A stretch of DNA of 7,225 bases from Streptosporangiaceae bacterium (GCA_030040815.1 JASHSZ010000740.1:1-7225); one strand, 5' to 3'; positions 1 through 7,225 are shown, numbered from the stretch's first letter. The notes: generated from the sequence alone by a model not told the origin. Made by a program: numbers and translations.

Positions 1-43
1 GTGCCCGAGGCCGGCTCCGCGGTAAGCCCCTGGCGGGCCGTAC

Positions 44-56
44 GCCAATGATTGGC
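44..56. promoter_or_regulatory. 13-bp palindrome upstream of pckG, possible operator
   Basis: The sequence GCCAATGATTGGC is a perfect dyad of 6+1+6 bases centred on base 50. It lies about 15 bp upstream of a TTGAAC box and about 190 bp upstream of pckG, a usual place for a transcription-factor site. No specific regulator was recognised. A short palindrome can arise by chance, so the regulatory role is inference. Confidence 0.3.
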
Positions 57-70
57 TGGGTCGGCCCCAT

Positions 71-96
71 TTGAACCGCTGTTGCCGGGGTATGCT
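71..96 (+). promoter_or_regulatory. possible promoter for the pckG transcript
   Basis: TTGAAC (71-76) resembles a -35 box and TATGCT (91-96) is a good TANNNT -10 box. The spacer is only 14 bp, shorter than the usual 16-18, so the -10 may work with another or no -35. Transcription would start near 102-104 and give a leader of about 140 nt carrying the direct repeat and the upstream ORF. Confidence 0.3.
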
Positions 97-109
97 CCCC
101 CAATCCCGA

Positions 110-152
110 GATCACAGGGCTTCCTGCCGTTGATCACAGGCTTCCTGTTGTT
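110..152 (+). repeat. tandem 22/21-bp direct repeat in the pckG leader
   Basis: Two adjacent copies, 110-131 and 132-152, both begin GATCACAGG and continue CTTCCTG. They differ by one inserted G in the first copy and two C-to-T changes near the 3' end. Each copy contains a small inverted repeat (CAGG/CCTG around GCTT or CTT). The pair lies just downstream of the candidate -10 box, so it may be a duplicated operator or an RNA element of the 5' leader. No known family was recognised. Confidence 0.6.
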
Positions 153-192
153 GCGCGGCGCGATGCGCGAGCCCTTGAGGAGGAGCAGTCCG

Positions 193-246
193 GTGGATAA
201 GGCAACCGCTGCGAAGCCGTACGCGATAGCGGGTTCGGCGCAATGA
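193..246 (+). CDS. 17-codon upstream ORF translationally coupled to pckG
   Basis: A GTG start at 193 opens an ORF encoding MDKATAAKPYAIAGSAQ. It is preceded by a very strong Shine-Dalgarno, AGGAGGAG at 178-185, with 7 nt spacing. The TGA stop at 244-246 overlaps the pckG ATG at 243-245 in an ATGA arrangement, typical of translational coupling. pckG itself has no recognisable Shine-Dalgarno directly before its ATG, and its frame is closed upstream by TAA at 198-200. The strong ribosome site can therefore only serve this short ORF. The same frame stays open upstream to an ATG at 163 and a TTG at 52, but the Shine-Dalgarno supports 193. The peptide is alanine-rich and shows no run of a single regulatory amino acid, so classical amino-acid attenuation is not obvious. 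That it is translated is inference. Confidence 0.45.
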   Translation: MDKATAAKPYAIAGSAQ

Positions 247-2108
247 TGGACACACGGCCGCACCTAGCAGACCTCACTGCGACACTCGACGAGGCAGGGC
301 TGACAAACCCGGCCGTGCGCGAGTTCATCGGGCACTGGGCGGAGGTCACCGGCGCCAGCCGAGTCGAGCTGGTCGGCGCCGGCGACGACCCCCGGCTGGT
401 ACGCGAGTCGCTGGCAGCAGGGGAGATCCTCCCGGCCGGCGAGGGGCGCTACTACGCACGCAGTTATGTCAAGGACACCGCGCGGTCCGAAGAGCGGACC
501 ATCGTGGCGACCGCGAACCCTGCGGATAAGGGCATCTACAACAACTGGCACCCGTCTGCGCAGATGCGTCCGCTGCTGACCGATCGGATGCGCGGCGCCT
601 CGGCCGGCAAGACCATGTACGTCATCCCGTACCTGATGGCGCCGCCGGGCTCGCCGCTGGTGCCGTACGCGGTCGGCGTCGAGCTCACCGATCACCGCAC
701 CGTCGCCCTGCACATGATCCGGATGGCCCGGTGCGGCGTCGAGTACGTAAACGAGCTCGCCGAGCCGGATAAGTTCGTCCGCGGCGTGCACGTCACCGGC
801 GACCTGGAGCATCTCGGCCAGGGCACGCCGGCCGATCAGCGGCACTTCGTCACCTTCGCCGATGAGCGCACCATTTTGCACTTTGGCTCGTCCTATGGCG
901 GCAATGCGCTGCTCGGGAAGATCGCCCATGGCTTGCGGCAGGCGTCCTACGACGGCTGGGCCTCGGGGGAGTTCCTCGCTGAGCAGTTCATGCTCATCGG
1001 CGTCACCGACAAGCAGACCGGCCGCACCTGGCACATCTGCGGTGGCTTCCCCAGCGCCTCCGGCAAGACCAACCTCGCCATGATGCTGCCGCCGCACAAC
1101 CTGGGTGACCGGTATCACGTCAAGTTCTACGGCGATGACATCGCCTGGCTGCGCGTCGACCCCGCGGACGGCAGGATCTACGCGATCAACCCCGAGTTCG
1201 GCGTGTTCGGCGTCGCCAAGGACACCAACGAGGTGACCAACCCGACGGCGCTCGGCTCGGTCGCGCCCGGCACCGGCGTCTTGTTCACGAACGTCGCCTA
1301 CAACGACAACACCCAGGAAGTGTGGTGGGAGGGCCGCACCCCGCAGCCCCCGGCCGACGTCACCGGCTGGCGGGACTGGACGGGCCAGCTGATCTCCGAC
1401 CGTGCTGAGGCCGACAAGGCCAAGCCCTGGGCACACCCGAACAGCCGCTTCACCACCACGCTCCGGAACGTGCCCAACATCGCGGACGACTTCGAGAACC
1501 CCAGGGGCGTCCCGGTCGACGCGATCATCTTCGGCGGCCGCACCCACGACCGGGAGCCGCTGATTCGCGCCATCACCGACCTTGCCGAGGGCGTCTACGA
1601 CGGCCTGACGCTCGGCGCGGAGGCGACGTTCGCCGCCGAGGACGTGGAAGGCCAGCTGCGGTACGACCCGATGTCGATGCGCCCGTTCATGTCCTACCCC
1701 GAGGCCGCCTACGCCGCGCACTGGCTCAGGATCCTCGGCGCTGCTTCCGACATGCCGATCTTTGCCCACGTCAACTGGTTCCAGCGCGACCCCGGCGACG
1801 GCCACTTCCTGTGGCCCGGCTACCGGGAGAACCTCCGGCCGCTGCTGTGGCTGCTTCAGCTCAAGCACGGCGAGGTACAGGGCAGGCAGACCCCGGTCGG
1901 CATCGTTCCCACCACTGACGAGCTCCACCTGGACGGAGTCGACATCCAGCCGGACGACCTGGCCAAGATCCTCTCCATCGACACCGCGCGCTGGAAGCAG
2001 GAGATGGAGCATCGCGAGCAGCACCTTGCCCAGTTCGAGGGACTGCCCGGGGAAATCTGGGCTGCGCACCGCCGGGTCGCCGCGGCTCTGGACGCGTTGA
2101 CGGACTGA
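243..2108 (+). CDS. pckG: phosphoenolpyruvate carboxykinase (GTP), divergent
   Basis: Cytosolic enzyme converting oxaloacetate and GTP to phosphoenolpyruvate, CO2 and GDP; it controls gluconeogenesis from TCA intermediates. At 621 residues it has the usual length of the GTP family. Visible motifs: substrate loop YGGNALLGK (218-226), P-loop FPSASGKTN (269-277), metal/kinase-2 motif GDDIAW (297-302), INPEFGVFGVA (315-325), NSRF (400-403), FGGR (430-433), HVNWF (509-513) and FLWPG (522-526). Compared with the rat cytosolic enzyme as I recall it, several active-site positions differ. The manganese ligands Lys244 and His264 align with Ile227 and Gln248, while Asp311 is kept as Asp299. The reactive P-loop Cys288 is Ser273, and Phe530 of the guanine pocket is Tyr527. 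Arg87, Lys243 and Arg405 appear conserved (Arg81, Lys226, Arg402). These changes may mark a distinct clade rather than loss of function. ATG 243 is chosen because the frame is closed at 198-200 and no other start lies between; ATG 246 is equally possible. Translation is probably coupled to the upstream ORF. Confidence 0.95.
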   Translation: MMDTRPHLADLTATLDEAGLTNPAVREFIGHWAEVTGASRVELVGAGDDPRLVRESLAAGEILPAGEGRYYARSYVKDTARSEERTIVATANPADKGIYNNWHPSAQMRPLLTDRMRGASAGKTMYVIPYLMAPPGSPLVPYAVGVELTDHRTVALHMIRMARCGVEYVNELAEPDKFVRGVHVTGDLEHLGQGTPADQRHFVTFADERTILHFGSSYGGNALLGKIAHGLRQASYDGWASGEFLAEQFMLIGVTDKQTGRTWHICGGFPSASGKTNLAMMLPPHNLGDRYHVKFYGDDIAWLRVDPADGRIYAINPEFGVFGVAKDTNEVTNPTALGSVAPGTGVLFTNVAYNDNTQEVWWEGRTPQPPADVTGWRDWTGQLISDRAEADKAKPWAHPNSRFTTTLRNVPNIADDFENPRGVPVDAIIFGGRTHDREPLIRAITDLAEGVYDGLTLGAEATFAAEDVEGQLRYDPMSMRPFMSYPEAAYAAHWLRILGAASDMPIFAHVNWFQRDPGDGHFLWPGYRENLRPLLWLLQLKHGEVQGRQTPVGIVPTTDELHLDGVDIQPDDLAKILSIDTARWKQEMEHREQHLAQFEGLPGEIWAAHRRVAAALDALTD

Positions 2109-2115
2109 TCAGGCG

Positions 2116-2166
2116 GCCCCGTCCGGAACGACGCCCAGCGCACGCCGCGATCACCCGGAGCGGGGC
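2116..2166 (+). terminator. possible terminator hairpin after pckG
   Basis: Seven bases after the pckG stop, GCCCCG (2116-2121) and CCGG (2123-2126) can pair with CCGG (2155-2158) and CGGGGC (2161-2166). This gives 10 GC-rich pairs with a small internal loop and a hairpin loop of 28 nt. No T-run follows, which is common for actinobacterial terminators. The large loop lowers confidence. Confidence 0.35.
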
Positions 2167-2203
2167 TGACGGTTTCGAAGCGTCCGATGTTAACGTTCCG
2201 CTA
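2166..2203 (+). promoter_or_regulatory. candidate leaderless promoter of the unknown gene at 2203
   Basis: TGTTAACGT (2188-2196) is an extended -10 element (TGN then TAACGT). The ATG of the next gene starts 7 bases after its last T, so transcription would begin at or within a base of the start codon. A weak -35-like CTGACG lies at 2166-2171 with a 19-bp spacer. No Shine-Dalgarno precedes the ATG, which fits leaderless translation, common in actinobacteria. Confidence 0.45.
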
Positions 2204-2931
2204 TGGGGGAACTACGTTGCGTCGATGGCTCTGTGCTGTCCGTCGAGGCCGTGACCTGCCGTGACAAGGTGGGCCGACCGTACGAGATCACGCTCAACCT
2301 GGCCAGGGACTCCATCCCGTTCGCCGCGGTCGGGCAGCGCTGTGGCTACCACCTTTCCCGGCTGGCCGAGCGGGTCAGCGCGGCCCGCCTCGATCCGGCG
2401 CAGGCCGCGGCCTGGCCCGACCCGGACGACAGGTTCCCCGCACCCGTCCCCGCCGACTTCTTCCCGGTCTCCGGCGAGTCGGGCTCTGGCAGCGCATCGT
2501 GTCCCGGGCCGGATCCACGTCGGGCCGGCCGCGGCGGCGCCGGGCGCTCCGCGGACTACCTGCCTGGCGACCACGAGTACTTCGCGCTGCGCTCGCGCGA
2601 TCGCGGCGACCCGCCGGGACCGGGCGAACTGCGCTGCGTACTCCGGTCCAGCGCGGTCTGGCTGGGTGACTGCGCGGGGGTCGGCCACCACCAGCGGGCA
2701 GCGCCGCGGATGGCCGCGACCGGTCATGGCGGCTGGCGGCTGACCCGGCGGGCGATGATCGAAGCCTGGGGATCTGGTGGCGTGGGCGTGCGCGCCGTCC
2801 TGACCTCGGCTGAACTGGTGGCATTCTTGAATACGGTCGTGCGCGGCCTAGCCGCCGCCGGGACGGAGGTGCCGCAGGCTAGGAGCGTCCCGGCGGGAGA
2901 AATGTCCGTGCAGAGCCAGCCGGGCGGCTAG
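2203..2931 (+). CDS. hypothetical protein, 242 residues, family not recognised
   Basis: I do not recognise this protein. The codons carry strong G/C at third positions throughout and the ORF is uninterrupted, so it is probably a real gene. Three regions can be described. Residues 1-75 look like a folded domain of mixed hydrophobic and charged residues (for example RPYEITLNLARDSIPF, 25-40). Residues 76-140 are rich in Pro, Gly, Arg and Asp and are probably flexible. Residues 141-219 look folded again and end in a predicted amphipathic helix (TSAELVAFLNTVVRGL, 201-216). There are six cysteines (6, 19, 47, 100, 145, 157) but no metal-binding spacing that I can name. No signal peptide or membrane segment is evident. 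It lies 94 bp after pckG and 37 bp before the prenyltransferase gene, so it may be cotranscribed with the latter. The start rests on the first ATG and the leaderless promoter pattern. Confidence 0.7.
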   Translation: MGELRCVDGSVLSVEAVTCRDKVGRPYEITLNLARDSIPFAAVGQRCGYHLSRLAERVSAARLDPAQAAAWPDPDDRFPAPVPADFFPVSGESGSGSASCPGPDPRRAGRGGAGRSADYLPGDHEYFALRSRDRGDPPGPGELRCVLRSSAVWLGDCAGVGHHQRAAPRMAATGHGGWRLTRRAMIEAWGSGGVGVRAVLTSAELVAFLNTVVRGLAAAGTEVPQARSVPAGEMSVQSQPGG

Positions 2932-2936
2932 CCGAC

Positions 2937-2950
2937 GCCGCAGCTGCGGC
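2937..2950. promoter_or_regulatory. 14-bp perfect palindrome between the unknown gene and uppS
   Basis: GCCGCAGCTGCGGC is a perfect 7+7 palindrome. It starts 5 bp after the preceding stop and ends just before the Shine-Dalgarno of uppS (GAGGAAGG, 2954-2961). It could be a protein-binding site or part of an RNA hairpin near the ribosome site. Since RNA needs a loop, only about five pairs would form, so a hairpin role is weak. Confidence 0.3.
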
Positions 2951-2968
2951 AGCGAGGAAGGGTGCGGG

Positions 2969-3730
2969 ATGGGATTGCGCGGGCTCGCCTATCGGCTGTA
3001 CGAGCGCAGGCTGGAGGCGGCCCTGTCACCCCAGGCGATACCGCGGCACGTCGGGGTGATGTGCGACGGCAATCGGCGGTGGGCGAGGTCTGCGGGGCTC
3101 GCGGATGTCAGCAGCGGGCACCAGGCTGGCGCCGAAAAGATCTTCGAGCTGCTGGCCTGGTGCCAGGAGACGGGTGTCGAGGTGGTCACGCTCTGGCTGC
3201 TGTCCACCGACAACCTGGCCAGGCCGGCTGCCGAGCTCGAGCCTTTGCTGCGGATCATCGAAGACACCGTGCGCGACCTGGTGGTCCAGGGCTGGCATGT
3301 CAAGCCCGTCGGCGCGCTCGACCTGCTGCCGGCCGACACCGCGCGGGTCCTCAAGGATGCGGCCGAGGCCACGGCTGGCCACGACGGACTGCTCGTGAAC
3401 GTCGCCGTGGGCTACGGCGGCCGCCGCGAGATCGCGGACGCGGTCCGGTCGCTGCTGCAGGAGCACGCGACCCGCGGGACCACAATCGAGGAGCTGGCCG
3501 AGATCCTGGACGTCGAGCACATCGCCGAGCATCTGTACACGGCTGGCCAGCCCGACCCCGACCTGGTCATCAGGACGTCGGGGGAACAGCGTCTCGGCGG
3601 TTTCCTGCTGTGGCAGAGCGCGCACTCGGAGTTCTACTTCTGCGATGCCTACTGGCCGGCCTTCCGTCGGGTCGACTTCCTCCGCGCCCTGCGATCCTTC
3701 GGTGACCGGCACCGCCGGTTCGGCGCCTGA
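2969..3730 (+). CDS. uppS: short-chain cis-prenyltransferase (isoprenyl transferase, Rv1086-like)
   Basis: Member of the cis-prenyltransferase family, which adds isopentenyl diphosphate in cis to an allylic diphosphate to build polyprenyl carriers for cell-wall synthesis. Length, 253 residues, is normal. Motifs: catalytic DGNRRWA (33-39, Asp33), LSTDN (78-82), VAVGYGGRREI (145-155), DLVIRTSGEQRL (198-209), FLLWQSAHSEFYF (212-224) and WPAFRRVDF (229-237). The wording of these motifs is closer to mycobacterial Rv1086, a (2Z,6E)-farnesyl diphosphate synthase, than to the long-chain enzyme. In particular LLSTDN replaces the AFSSEN-type motif, placing bulky Leu77 where long-chain enzymes carry a small residue and where Rv1086 has its chain-limiting leucine. 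A C15 product is therefore inferred. The start is supported by GAGGAAGG at 2954-2961 with 7 nt spacing. A PhoH2 gene lies downstream in the same direction, as in the mycobacterial neighbourhood of Rv1086 (phoH2 is Rv1095). Confidence 0.93.
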   Translation: MGLRGLAYRLYERRLEAALSPQAIPRHVGVMCDGNRRWARSAGLADVSSGHQAGAEKIFELLAWCQETGVEVVTLWLLSTDNLARPAAELEPLLRIIEDTVRDLVVQGWHVKPVGALDLLPADTARVLKDAAEATAGHDGLLVNVAVGYGGRREIADAVRSLLQEHATRGTTIEELAEILDVEHIAEHLYTAGQPDPDLVIRTSGEQRLGGFLLWQSAHSEFYFCDAYWPAFRRVDFLRALRSFGDRHRRFGA

Positions 3731-4006
3731 CCGATACCCGGCAACGTGTGCGCTGACCTGCGGAACCCGCGTGAACAGCGCGTTACGGTACTTCCCCCAC
3801 CTGGCCGGCTTAGGTACCTTCTGAACTGACGGGCGGTACCAAGCCGCCCGCCGGGAAGGCCCTTGAGATCCTCGAGCTTCGCGTCCTGGTGCGCTGGCGA
3901 GATGAGCGAAGGGCCGGGTTCCCGGCCCCTCGCTGGGCCGGACCCGGTCCCGCCGACACGTCTTCGTGTCTGACCGCGGCGCCAGCCGGCGCCCAGGGGA
4001 GAGCGA
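3731..4006 (+). promoter_or_regulatory. structured intergenic leader upstream of phoH
   Basis: This 276-bp gap has no convincing long gene but much inverted-repeat structure. Hairpin A: CGGGCGG/CCGCCCG (3830-3836/3844-3850, loop TACCAAG). P1: GGCCCTT (3858-3864) with AAGGGCC (3909-3915), enclosing 44 nt. Hairpin B: GGGCCGGGTTCCCGGCCC (3911-3928), which shares bases with the 3' arm of P1. Hairpin B': CCGGCCC (3922-3928) with GGGCCGG (3935-3941), which competes with B. Hairpin C: GACACG-TCTT-CGTGTC (3955-3970). Hairpin D: GGCGCC-AGCC-GGCGCC (3978-3993), directly before the phoH Shine-Dalgarno AGGGGAG (3995-4001). The 1:2, 2:3 and 3:4 pairing options resemble an attenuator. The promoter should lie in about 3740-3825, but no convincing -35/-10 pair was found (TACGGT at 3784-3789 is the best -10). 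No known riboswitch class was recognised. Confidence 0.5.
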
Positions 4007-5455
4007 GTGGCCAGTTCCTCAGCACGTCGATCCGTATCCGCCGGGCAGAAGGCGACGGCACCTGCCGCCTCCGGGCAGCGAGCCTCGGCCGCCGCCGGTG
4101 TCCGCGTGCGGCCGGAGAAAGCCGGCGGGTCCGCCTGGGTCGGCCGGACCGGCGGGCCGCGGCGCACCTATGTCCTGGACACCAGCGTGCTGCTGGCCGA
4201 CCCGGCGGCAGTCGGCAGGTTTGCCGAGCACCGGGTTGTGCTGCCCGTCGTCGTGATTACCGAGCTCGAGGCCAAGCGCCAGCACCCGGAACTCGGCTAC
4301 TTCGCCCGGCAGGCGCTGCGTTACCTCGACGAGCTCAGGGTTAGCTACGGCAGGCTGGATGCCGACATCCCAGTCGGCAGCTCGGGCGGCAGCGTCCGAG
4401 TTGAGCTGAACCACTCGGACCCAGCTGTGCTGCCGGTCGGCTTCCGGCTTGGTGACAACGACACGAGGATCCTGTCGGTGGCCTGCAGCCTCGCGGCCGA
4501 CGGCGAGGACGTGATCCTGGTCAGCAAAGACCTGCCGCTCCGGGTCAAGGCGGCGGCCGTCGGGCTGACGGCGCAGGAGTATCGGGCGGAGCTTCCGCCG
4601 GATTCGGGCTGGACCGGCATGACGGAACTGGACGTGACCGCGGCAGAGATAGCCGAGCTGTACGAGAAGGGTCGGCTTGACCTGGCAGCAGCACGGGAGC
4701 TGCCCTGCCACACCGGGCTCGTGCTGCTGTCTGGGGCCACTGGAGCAGGGAGCGCGCTCGGTCGGGTGCAGCCCGACAAATCGGTCCGACTGGTGCGCGG
4801 CGACCGCGAGGTGTTTGGGCTTCGCGGCCGCAGCGCCGAGCAGCGCGTCGCCCTCGATCTGCTGCTGGACTCCGAGGTCGGCATCGTGTCCCTGGGCGGC
4901 CGGGCAGGGACCGGCAAGTCGGCCCTGGCGCTGTGCGCAGGCTTGGAGGCGGTGATGGAGCGCCGCCAGCATCGCAAGCTCGTGGTGTTCCGACCGCTGT
5001 ACGCGGTCGGCGGCCAGGAGCTCGGCTACCTGCCGGGATCCGAGGCAGACAAGATGAACCCGTGGGCGCAGGCGGTCTTCGACACCCTGTCGGCGGTCAC
5101 CTCGCAGGCCGTGATCGAGGAGGTGCTCGACCGGGAGATGCTCGAGGTGCTGCCGCTCACTCACATCCGGGGCCGGTCGCTGCATGACTCATTCGTGGTC
5201 GTGGACGAGGCGCAGTCGCTCGAACGTGGCGTTCTGCTGACCGTGCTGTCCAGGATCGGCGCAGGCTCCAGGGTCGTGCTGACGCACGACATCGCCCAGC
5301 GCGACAACCTTCGCGTCGGGCGCCACGACGGGGTGGTCGCGGTTATCGAGAAGCTCAAGGGCCATCCGCTGTTTGCGCACGTGACGCTCGTCCGATCGGA
5401 GCGCTCGCCCATCGCCGCGCTGGTGACCGAGATGCTGGAGGACCCTGGGCTGTGA
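4007..5455 (+). CDS. phoH: PIN-PhoH family protein (PhoH2): RNA nuclease fused to ATPase
   Basis: Fusion of an N-terminal PIN (VapC-type) ribonuclease domain to a PhoH P-loop ATPase; the mycobacterial PhoH2 relatives have been reported to unwind and cleave RNA using ATP. At 482 residues it is slightly long. Residues 1-53 are a Ser/Ala/Arg/Gly-rich, probably disordered extension. The PIN domain covers about 54-195, with acidic residues Asp58 (YVLDTSVLL), Glu86 (ITELEAK), Asp150 and Asp152 (GDNDTRIL) and Asp175 (SKD). A linker of about 196-265 follows. The PhoH domain covers about 266-482: Walker A GRAGTGKS (298-305), [16 protein letters not shown] (329-344), HIRGRSL (386-392), Walker B VVVDEAQS (397-404) and [17 protein letters not shown] (426-442). 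All expected catalytic residues are present. The GTG start has AGGGGAG six to seven nucleotides upstream, which supports the long N-terminus. Expression may be controlled by the structured leader. No PhoAT-like antitoxin gene was recognised upstream. Confidence 0.94.
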   Translation: MASSSARRSVSAGQKATAPAASGQRASAAAGVRVRPEKAGGSAWVGRTGGPRRTYVLDTSVLLADPAAVGRFAEHRVVLPVVVITELEAKRQHPELGYFARQALRYLDELRVSYGRLDADIPVGSSGGSVRVELNHSDPAVLPVGFRLGDNDTRILSVACSLAADGEDVILVSKDLPLRVKAAAVGLTAQEYRAELPPDSGWTGMTELDVTAAEIAELYEKGRLDLAAARELPCHTGLVLLSGATGAGSALGRVQPDKSVRLVRGDREVFGLRGRSAEQRVALDLLLDSEVGIVSLGGRAGTGKSALALCAGLEAVMERRQHRKLVVFRPLYAVGGQELGYLPGSEADKMNPWAQAVFDTLSAVTSQAVIEEVLDREMLEVLPLTHIRGRSLHDSFVVVDEAQSLERGVLLTVLSRIGAGSRVVLTHDIAQRDNLRVGRHDGVVAVIEKLKGHPLFAHVTLVRSERSPIAALVTEMLEDPGL

Positions 5456-5459
5456 GATA

Positions 5460-5476
5460 GGGGCCGCCTCTGCCCC
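5460..5476 (+). terminator. weak hairpin after phoH, possible terminator
   Basis: GGGGC (5460-5464) can pair with GCCCC (5472-5476) around a seven-base loop, five bases after the phoH stop. There are only five pairs and no T-run, so the terminator call is tentative. Confidence 0.2.
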
Positions 5477-5505
5477 GGCCACGGTTACCGCTCAGGAGCG
5501 CCGGG

Positions 5506-5522
5506 TAGCTTACTGATTACCA
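5506..5522 (+). promoter_or_regulatory. possible promoter with very short leader for the glycosyltransferase
   Basis: TAGCTT (5506-5511) fits a TANNNT -10 box 10 bp before the ATG at 5522, giving a transcript with a leader of only a few bases. No Shine-Dalgarno lies at a normal distance: AGGAG at 5494-5498 is 23 bp from the ATG. No clear -35 was seen. Confidence 0.25.
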
Positions 5523-6709
5523 TGAGTGATCAGATCGGCGATTACGCTGCCCTGGTCCGCCCGGTACCGGTCCAGCCCACGCGGGGTACCGGGGGTCGTC
5601 CCCCCCGCCAAGCACCGCGGGAGGTCTCGGGGGACCGTCCCCCAGGCCAGGCACCGCGCGGGGGCTGGGACGATCACCCGCAAGAGCAGGTGGCCGAGCC
5701 GGTTTCCGTCGTGATGCCCGCCCGCAACGAAGAGCGCTACCTCGCCGAGTCGGTCGGCCGGGTGCTTGGCCAGGACTATGCAGGCGACCTGGAGCTGATC
5801 CTCGCAGTCGGACCTTCTACCGACCAGACCGCGCAGCTTGCCGGTGCGCTGGCCGCCGCTGATCCGCGGATCACGGTGATCGACAACCCCACCGGCCGGA
5901 TTCCCGCCGCGCTCAACCGGGCGCTCACCGCGTCCCGGCATCCGGTCGTGGTCCGCGTGGATGCCAGGTCACTGCTCCCGGCCGGGTACATCACGACCGC
6001 TGTCAGGACGTTGCGCGATACGGGCGCCGCGAACGTGGGTGGGATCATGGCGGCAGAGGGGGTAACGGTATTTCAGCGGGCCGTGGCCTGGGCCATGACC
6101 TCGCCATACGGTGTCGGGCCCGCGAGCAATCACACGGGCGGCTTGTCGGGGCCGGCGACGACGGCGTATCTGGGCGTCTTCCAACGGACGGCGATCGAGC
6201 GGGCTGGCGGCTTCAACGAGCGGTTCGAGATTGCCGAGGACTGGGAGCTGAATCATCGCATTCGCGAGTCAGGCGGGTTGGTCTGGTTCCAGCCGGAGCT
6301 AGCCGTGACGTACCGGCCACGGGCGACCGTGCGCGAACTCGCGCTCCAGTACTTCCGCTACGGCAGATGGCGGCGGGAAGTGTGCCGTCAGCATCCGGGC
6401 ACGGTGAACTTGAGGTACCTGGCACCGCCGATGGCCGCGGCGGCCATCGGCGCCGGGATGCTCGCGGCCCTCGTCGGCCTCGCCGGGCGCGCGATGGGCG
6501 CGCGCAGGTGGCCTGCTCTGCTCGCGAGTGGCCTGGTGATGCCGCTCGGGTACACCACCGCGCTAGCGGGGGTCGCGGTCCGGGCGAGGCGCGACCTGCC
6601 GAGCCAGGTGGCGGCCCGGCTGCCGATCGCACTCGCCACCATGCATCTGTGCTGGGGAACGGGCTTCCTGACGAGCCCGCGCGGCCTGGCTGGGACCATG
6701 GCCGGCTAA
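5522..6709 (+). CDS. family 2 glycosyltransferase, ExoA-like, membrane-associated
   Basis: Transfers a sugar from a nucleotide-sugar donor, probably in surface polysaccharide or cell-envelope synthesis; donor and acceptor cannot be told from sequence. The GT-A domain runs from about residue 61 (VSVVMPARNEERYL, 61-74) through AVGPSTDQT (95-103), DNPTGRIPAALNRA (121-134), metal-site-like VDAR (146-149, in place of the commoner VDGH/VDAH), GPATTAYLGVFQRTA (210-224) and catalytic-region EDWELN (239-244). QYFRYGRWRREV (276-287) is typical of the succinoglycan ExoA-like group. The C-terminus has two or three hydrophobic stretches (about 302-321, 331-352, 367-383), suggesting membrane attachment. 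Residues 1-56 are an unusual Pro/Arg/Gly-rich extension partly encoded by a palindromic DNA repeat. A GTG at 5690 (residue 57) just before the domain is a plausible alternative start and would give 339 residues. The stop overlaps that of the convergent cytidylyltransferase gene. Confidence 0.88.
   Translation: MSDQIGDYAALVRPVPVQPTRGTGGRPPRQAPREVSGDRPPGQAPRGGWDDHPQEQVAEPVSVVMPARNEERYLAESVGRVLGQDYAGDLELILAVGPSTDQTAQLAGALAAADPRITVIDNPTGRIPAALNRALTASRHPVVVRVDARSLLPAGYITTAVRTLRDTGAANVGGIMAAEGVTVFQRAVAWAMTSPYGVGPASNHTGGLSGPATTAYLGVFQRTAIERAGGFNERFEIAEDWELNHRIRESGGLVWFQPELAVTYRPRATVRELALQYFRYGRWRREVCRQHPGTVNLRYLAPPMAAAAIGAGMLAALVGLAGRAMGARRWPALLASGLVMPLGYTTALAGVAVRARRDLPSQVAARLPIALATMHLCWGTGFLTSPRGLAGTMAG
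5591..5667 (+). repeat. two imperfect 38-bp palindromic repeat units in the glycosyltransferase N-terminus
   Basis: Unit 1 (5591-5628) and unit 2 (5629-5667) each begin with a G-run/C-run hairpin: GGGGGTCGTCCCCC and GGGGGACCGTCCCCC. Each then continues with GCCAAGCACCGCG or GCCAGGCACCGCG and a G-rich end. Translated, they give GRPPRQAPR and DRPPGQAPR, so the repeat is visible in the protein too. It resembles the small GC-rich palindromic elements scattered in actinomycete genomes, but I cannot assign it to a named family. Confidence 0.65.
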
Positions 6710-7225
6710 GGCAGTCCCGGCCTGTCCCTCGCGGTCACTCCCAGGCCGGTCGCCGGGCCGATAAGGGCGCGCGCGATCGCCAGATCGTCCGCATAGGTGA
6801 TCTTGAGATTCCGCTCGCTCCCGGTGACCGCCCCGATGGTCACCTCGGGGAGGTAGCGCAGCACCACGCCGCAGTCATCGGTGGCCGGCATGGTAGCGAA
6901 CGCGGGGTCGGAGTCCGCGCGCTCGTAGGCGCGAGTGATGACCGATAGGCGGAAGCCCTGCGGGGTCTGGCAGCGCGCCAGCGTGTGGCGCGGCAGGACG
7001 CGCTGGATGGTCCCGTCGGCGACCTCAACGATGGTGTCAGACGAGGGCACCACCACGCTGATGGCCTGCCAGCGGTCGAGAGCAGCCACGCAGTCCGCGA
7101 TGATCCGCTGGTCGACCAGTGGCCGCGCGGCATCATGGAACAGCACCTTCGTGTCCGCCGGAGCGGTGCCGCCGAGCCACGCGAGTGCTCGCCTCGTGGA
7201 GTCGGTCCTGCTGGCCCCGCCGTTG
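6706..7225 (-). CDS. IspD/TarI family cytidylyltransferase, probably D-ribitol-5-phosphate type; 5' end outside window
   Basis: Transfers CMP from CTP to a polyol phosphate. The visible 172 codons start inside the gene: the frame stays open to the right edge and reads NGGASRTDSTRRAL, so about 60 N-terminal residues with the nucleotide-binding glycine loop are missing. GTG at 7144-7146 is internal, not the start. Visible motifs: VLFHDAARPL, VVVPSSDTIVEV, CQTPQGFRL, TDDCGVVLRYLP and GSERNLKIT, with the catalytic-pocket Arg, Asp and Lys typical of the family. Automated tools would probably call it 2-C-methyl-D-erythritol 4-phosphate cytidylyltransferase (IspD). However, the LFHDA, QRIIADCV, ALDRWQA and TDDCGVV wording matches, from memory, actinobacterial TarI-like proteins often fused to a dehydrogenase. 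Here the protein ends soon after the cytidylyltransferase domain, so it is not such a fusion. No ispF gene follows, as would be usual for ispD. It converges on the glycosyltransferase gene with a 4-bp overlap. Confidence 0.85.
   Translation of the reverse strand, partial: NGGASRTDSTRRALAWLGGTAPADTKVLFHDAARPLVDQRIIADCVAALDRWQAISVVVPSSDTIVEVADGTIQRVLPRHTLARCQTPQGFRLSVITRAYERADSDPAFATMPATDDCGVVLRYLPEVTIGAVTGSERNLKITYADDLAIARALIGPATGLGVTARDRPGLP

Overview
The window is high-GC DNA with dense coding and strong G/C at third codon positions. Its gene content points to an actinomycete (Actinomycetota): a GTP-type PEP carboxykinase, a short-chain cis-prenyltransferase very like mycobacterial Rv1086, and a PIN-PhoH (PhoH2) protein just downstream of it. 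No RNA genes, insertion sequences, CRISPR arrays or phage genes were seen. It reads as chromosomal backbone, not an accessory island.

Layout. Positions 1-242 are the upstream region of the PEP carboxykinase gene. It holds a 13-bp palindrome, a possible promoter, a tandem 22/21-bp direct repeat, and a 17-codon upstream ORF. That ORF has a strong Shine-Dalgarno and its stop overlaps the carboxykinase start. pckG fills 243-2108 and is followed by a terminator-like hairpin. A 242-residue protein of unknown function (2203-2931) has no Shine-Dalgarno but has a -10 box placed for leaderless transcription. After 37 bp comes the cis-prenyltransferase gene (2969-3730). A 276-bp leader with several GC-rich hairpins, some mutually exclusive, precedes the PIN-PhoH gene (4007-5455). 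A membrane-associated ExoA-like family 2 glycosyltransferase follows (5522-6709); its first 56 residues are partly encoded by two palindromic repeats. On the minus strand, running off the right edge, is a cytidylyltransferase of the IspD/TarI family (6706 to beyond 7225). It looks more like the CDP-ribitol (TarI) branch than like IspD. Its stop codon overlaps that of the glycosyltransferase.

How the genes fit together. pckG serves gluconeogenesis and anaplerotic balance. The cis-prenyltransferase starts or makes polyprenyl phosphate carriers. The glycosyltransferase and the TarI-like enzyme are plausible contributors to envelope glycan or polyol-phosphate polymer synthesis. PIN-PhoH is an RNA-processing ATPase/nuclease. 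All plus-strand genes are co-directional, but the spacing and the leader elements suggest several transcription units rather than one operon.

Most worth a second look: (1) the PEP carboxykinase differs from characterised GTP enzymes at two of three manganese-ligand positions and at the P-loop cysteine; (2) the upstream ORF coupled to pckG; (3) the attenuator-like leader before the PhoH gene; (4) the repeats inside the glycosyltransferase N-terminus; (5) the probable TarI-like identity of a gene that automated annotation would call ispD. No clearly new multi-gene system was found.
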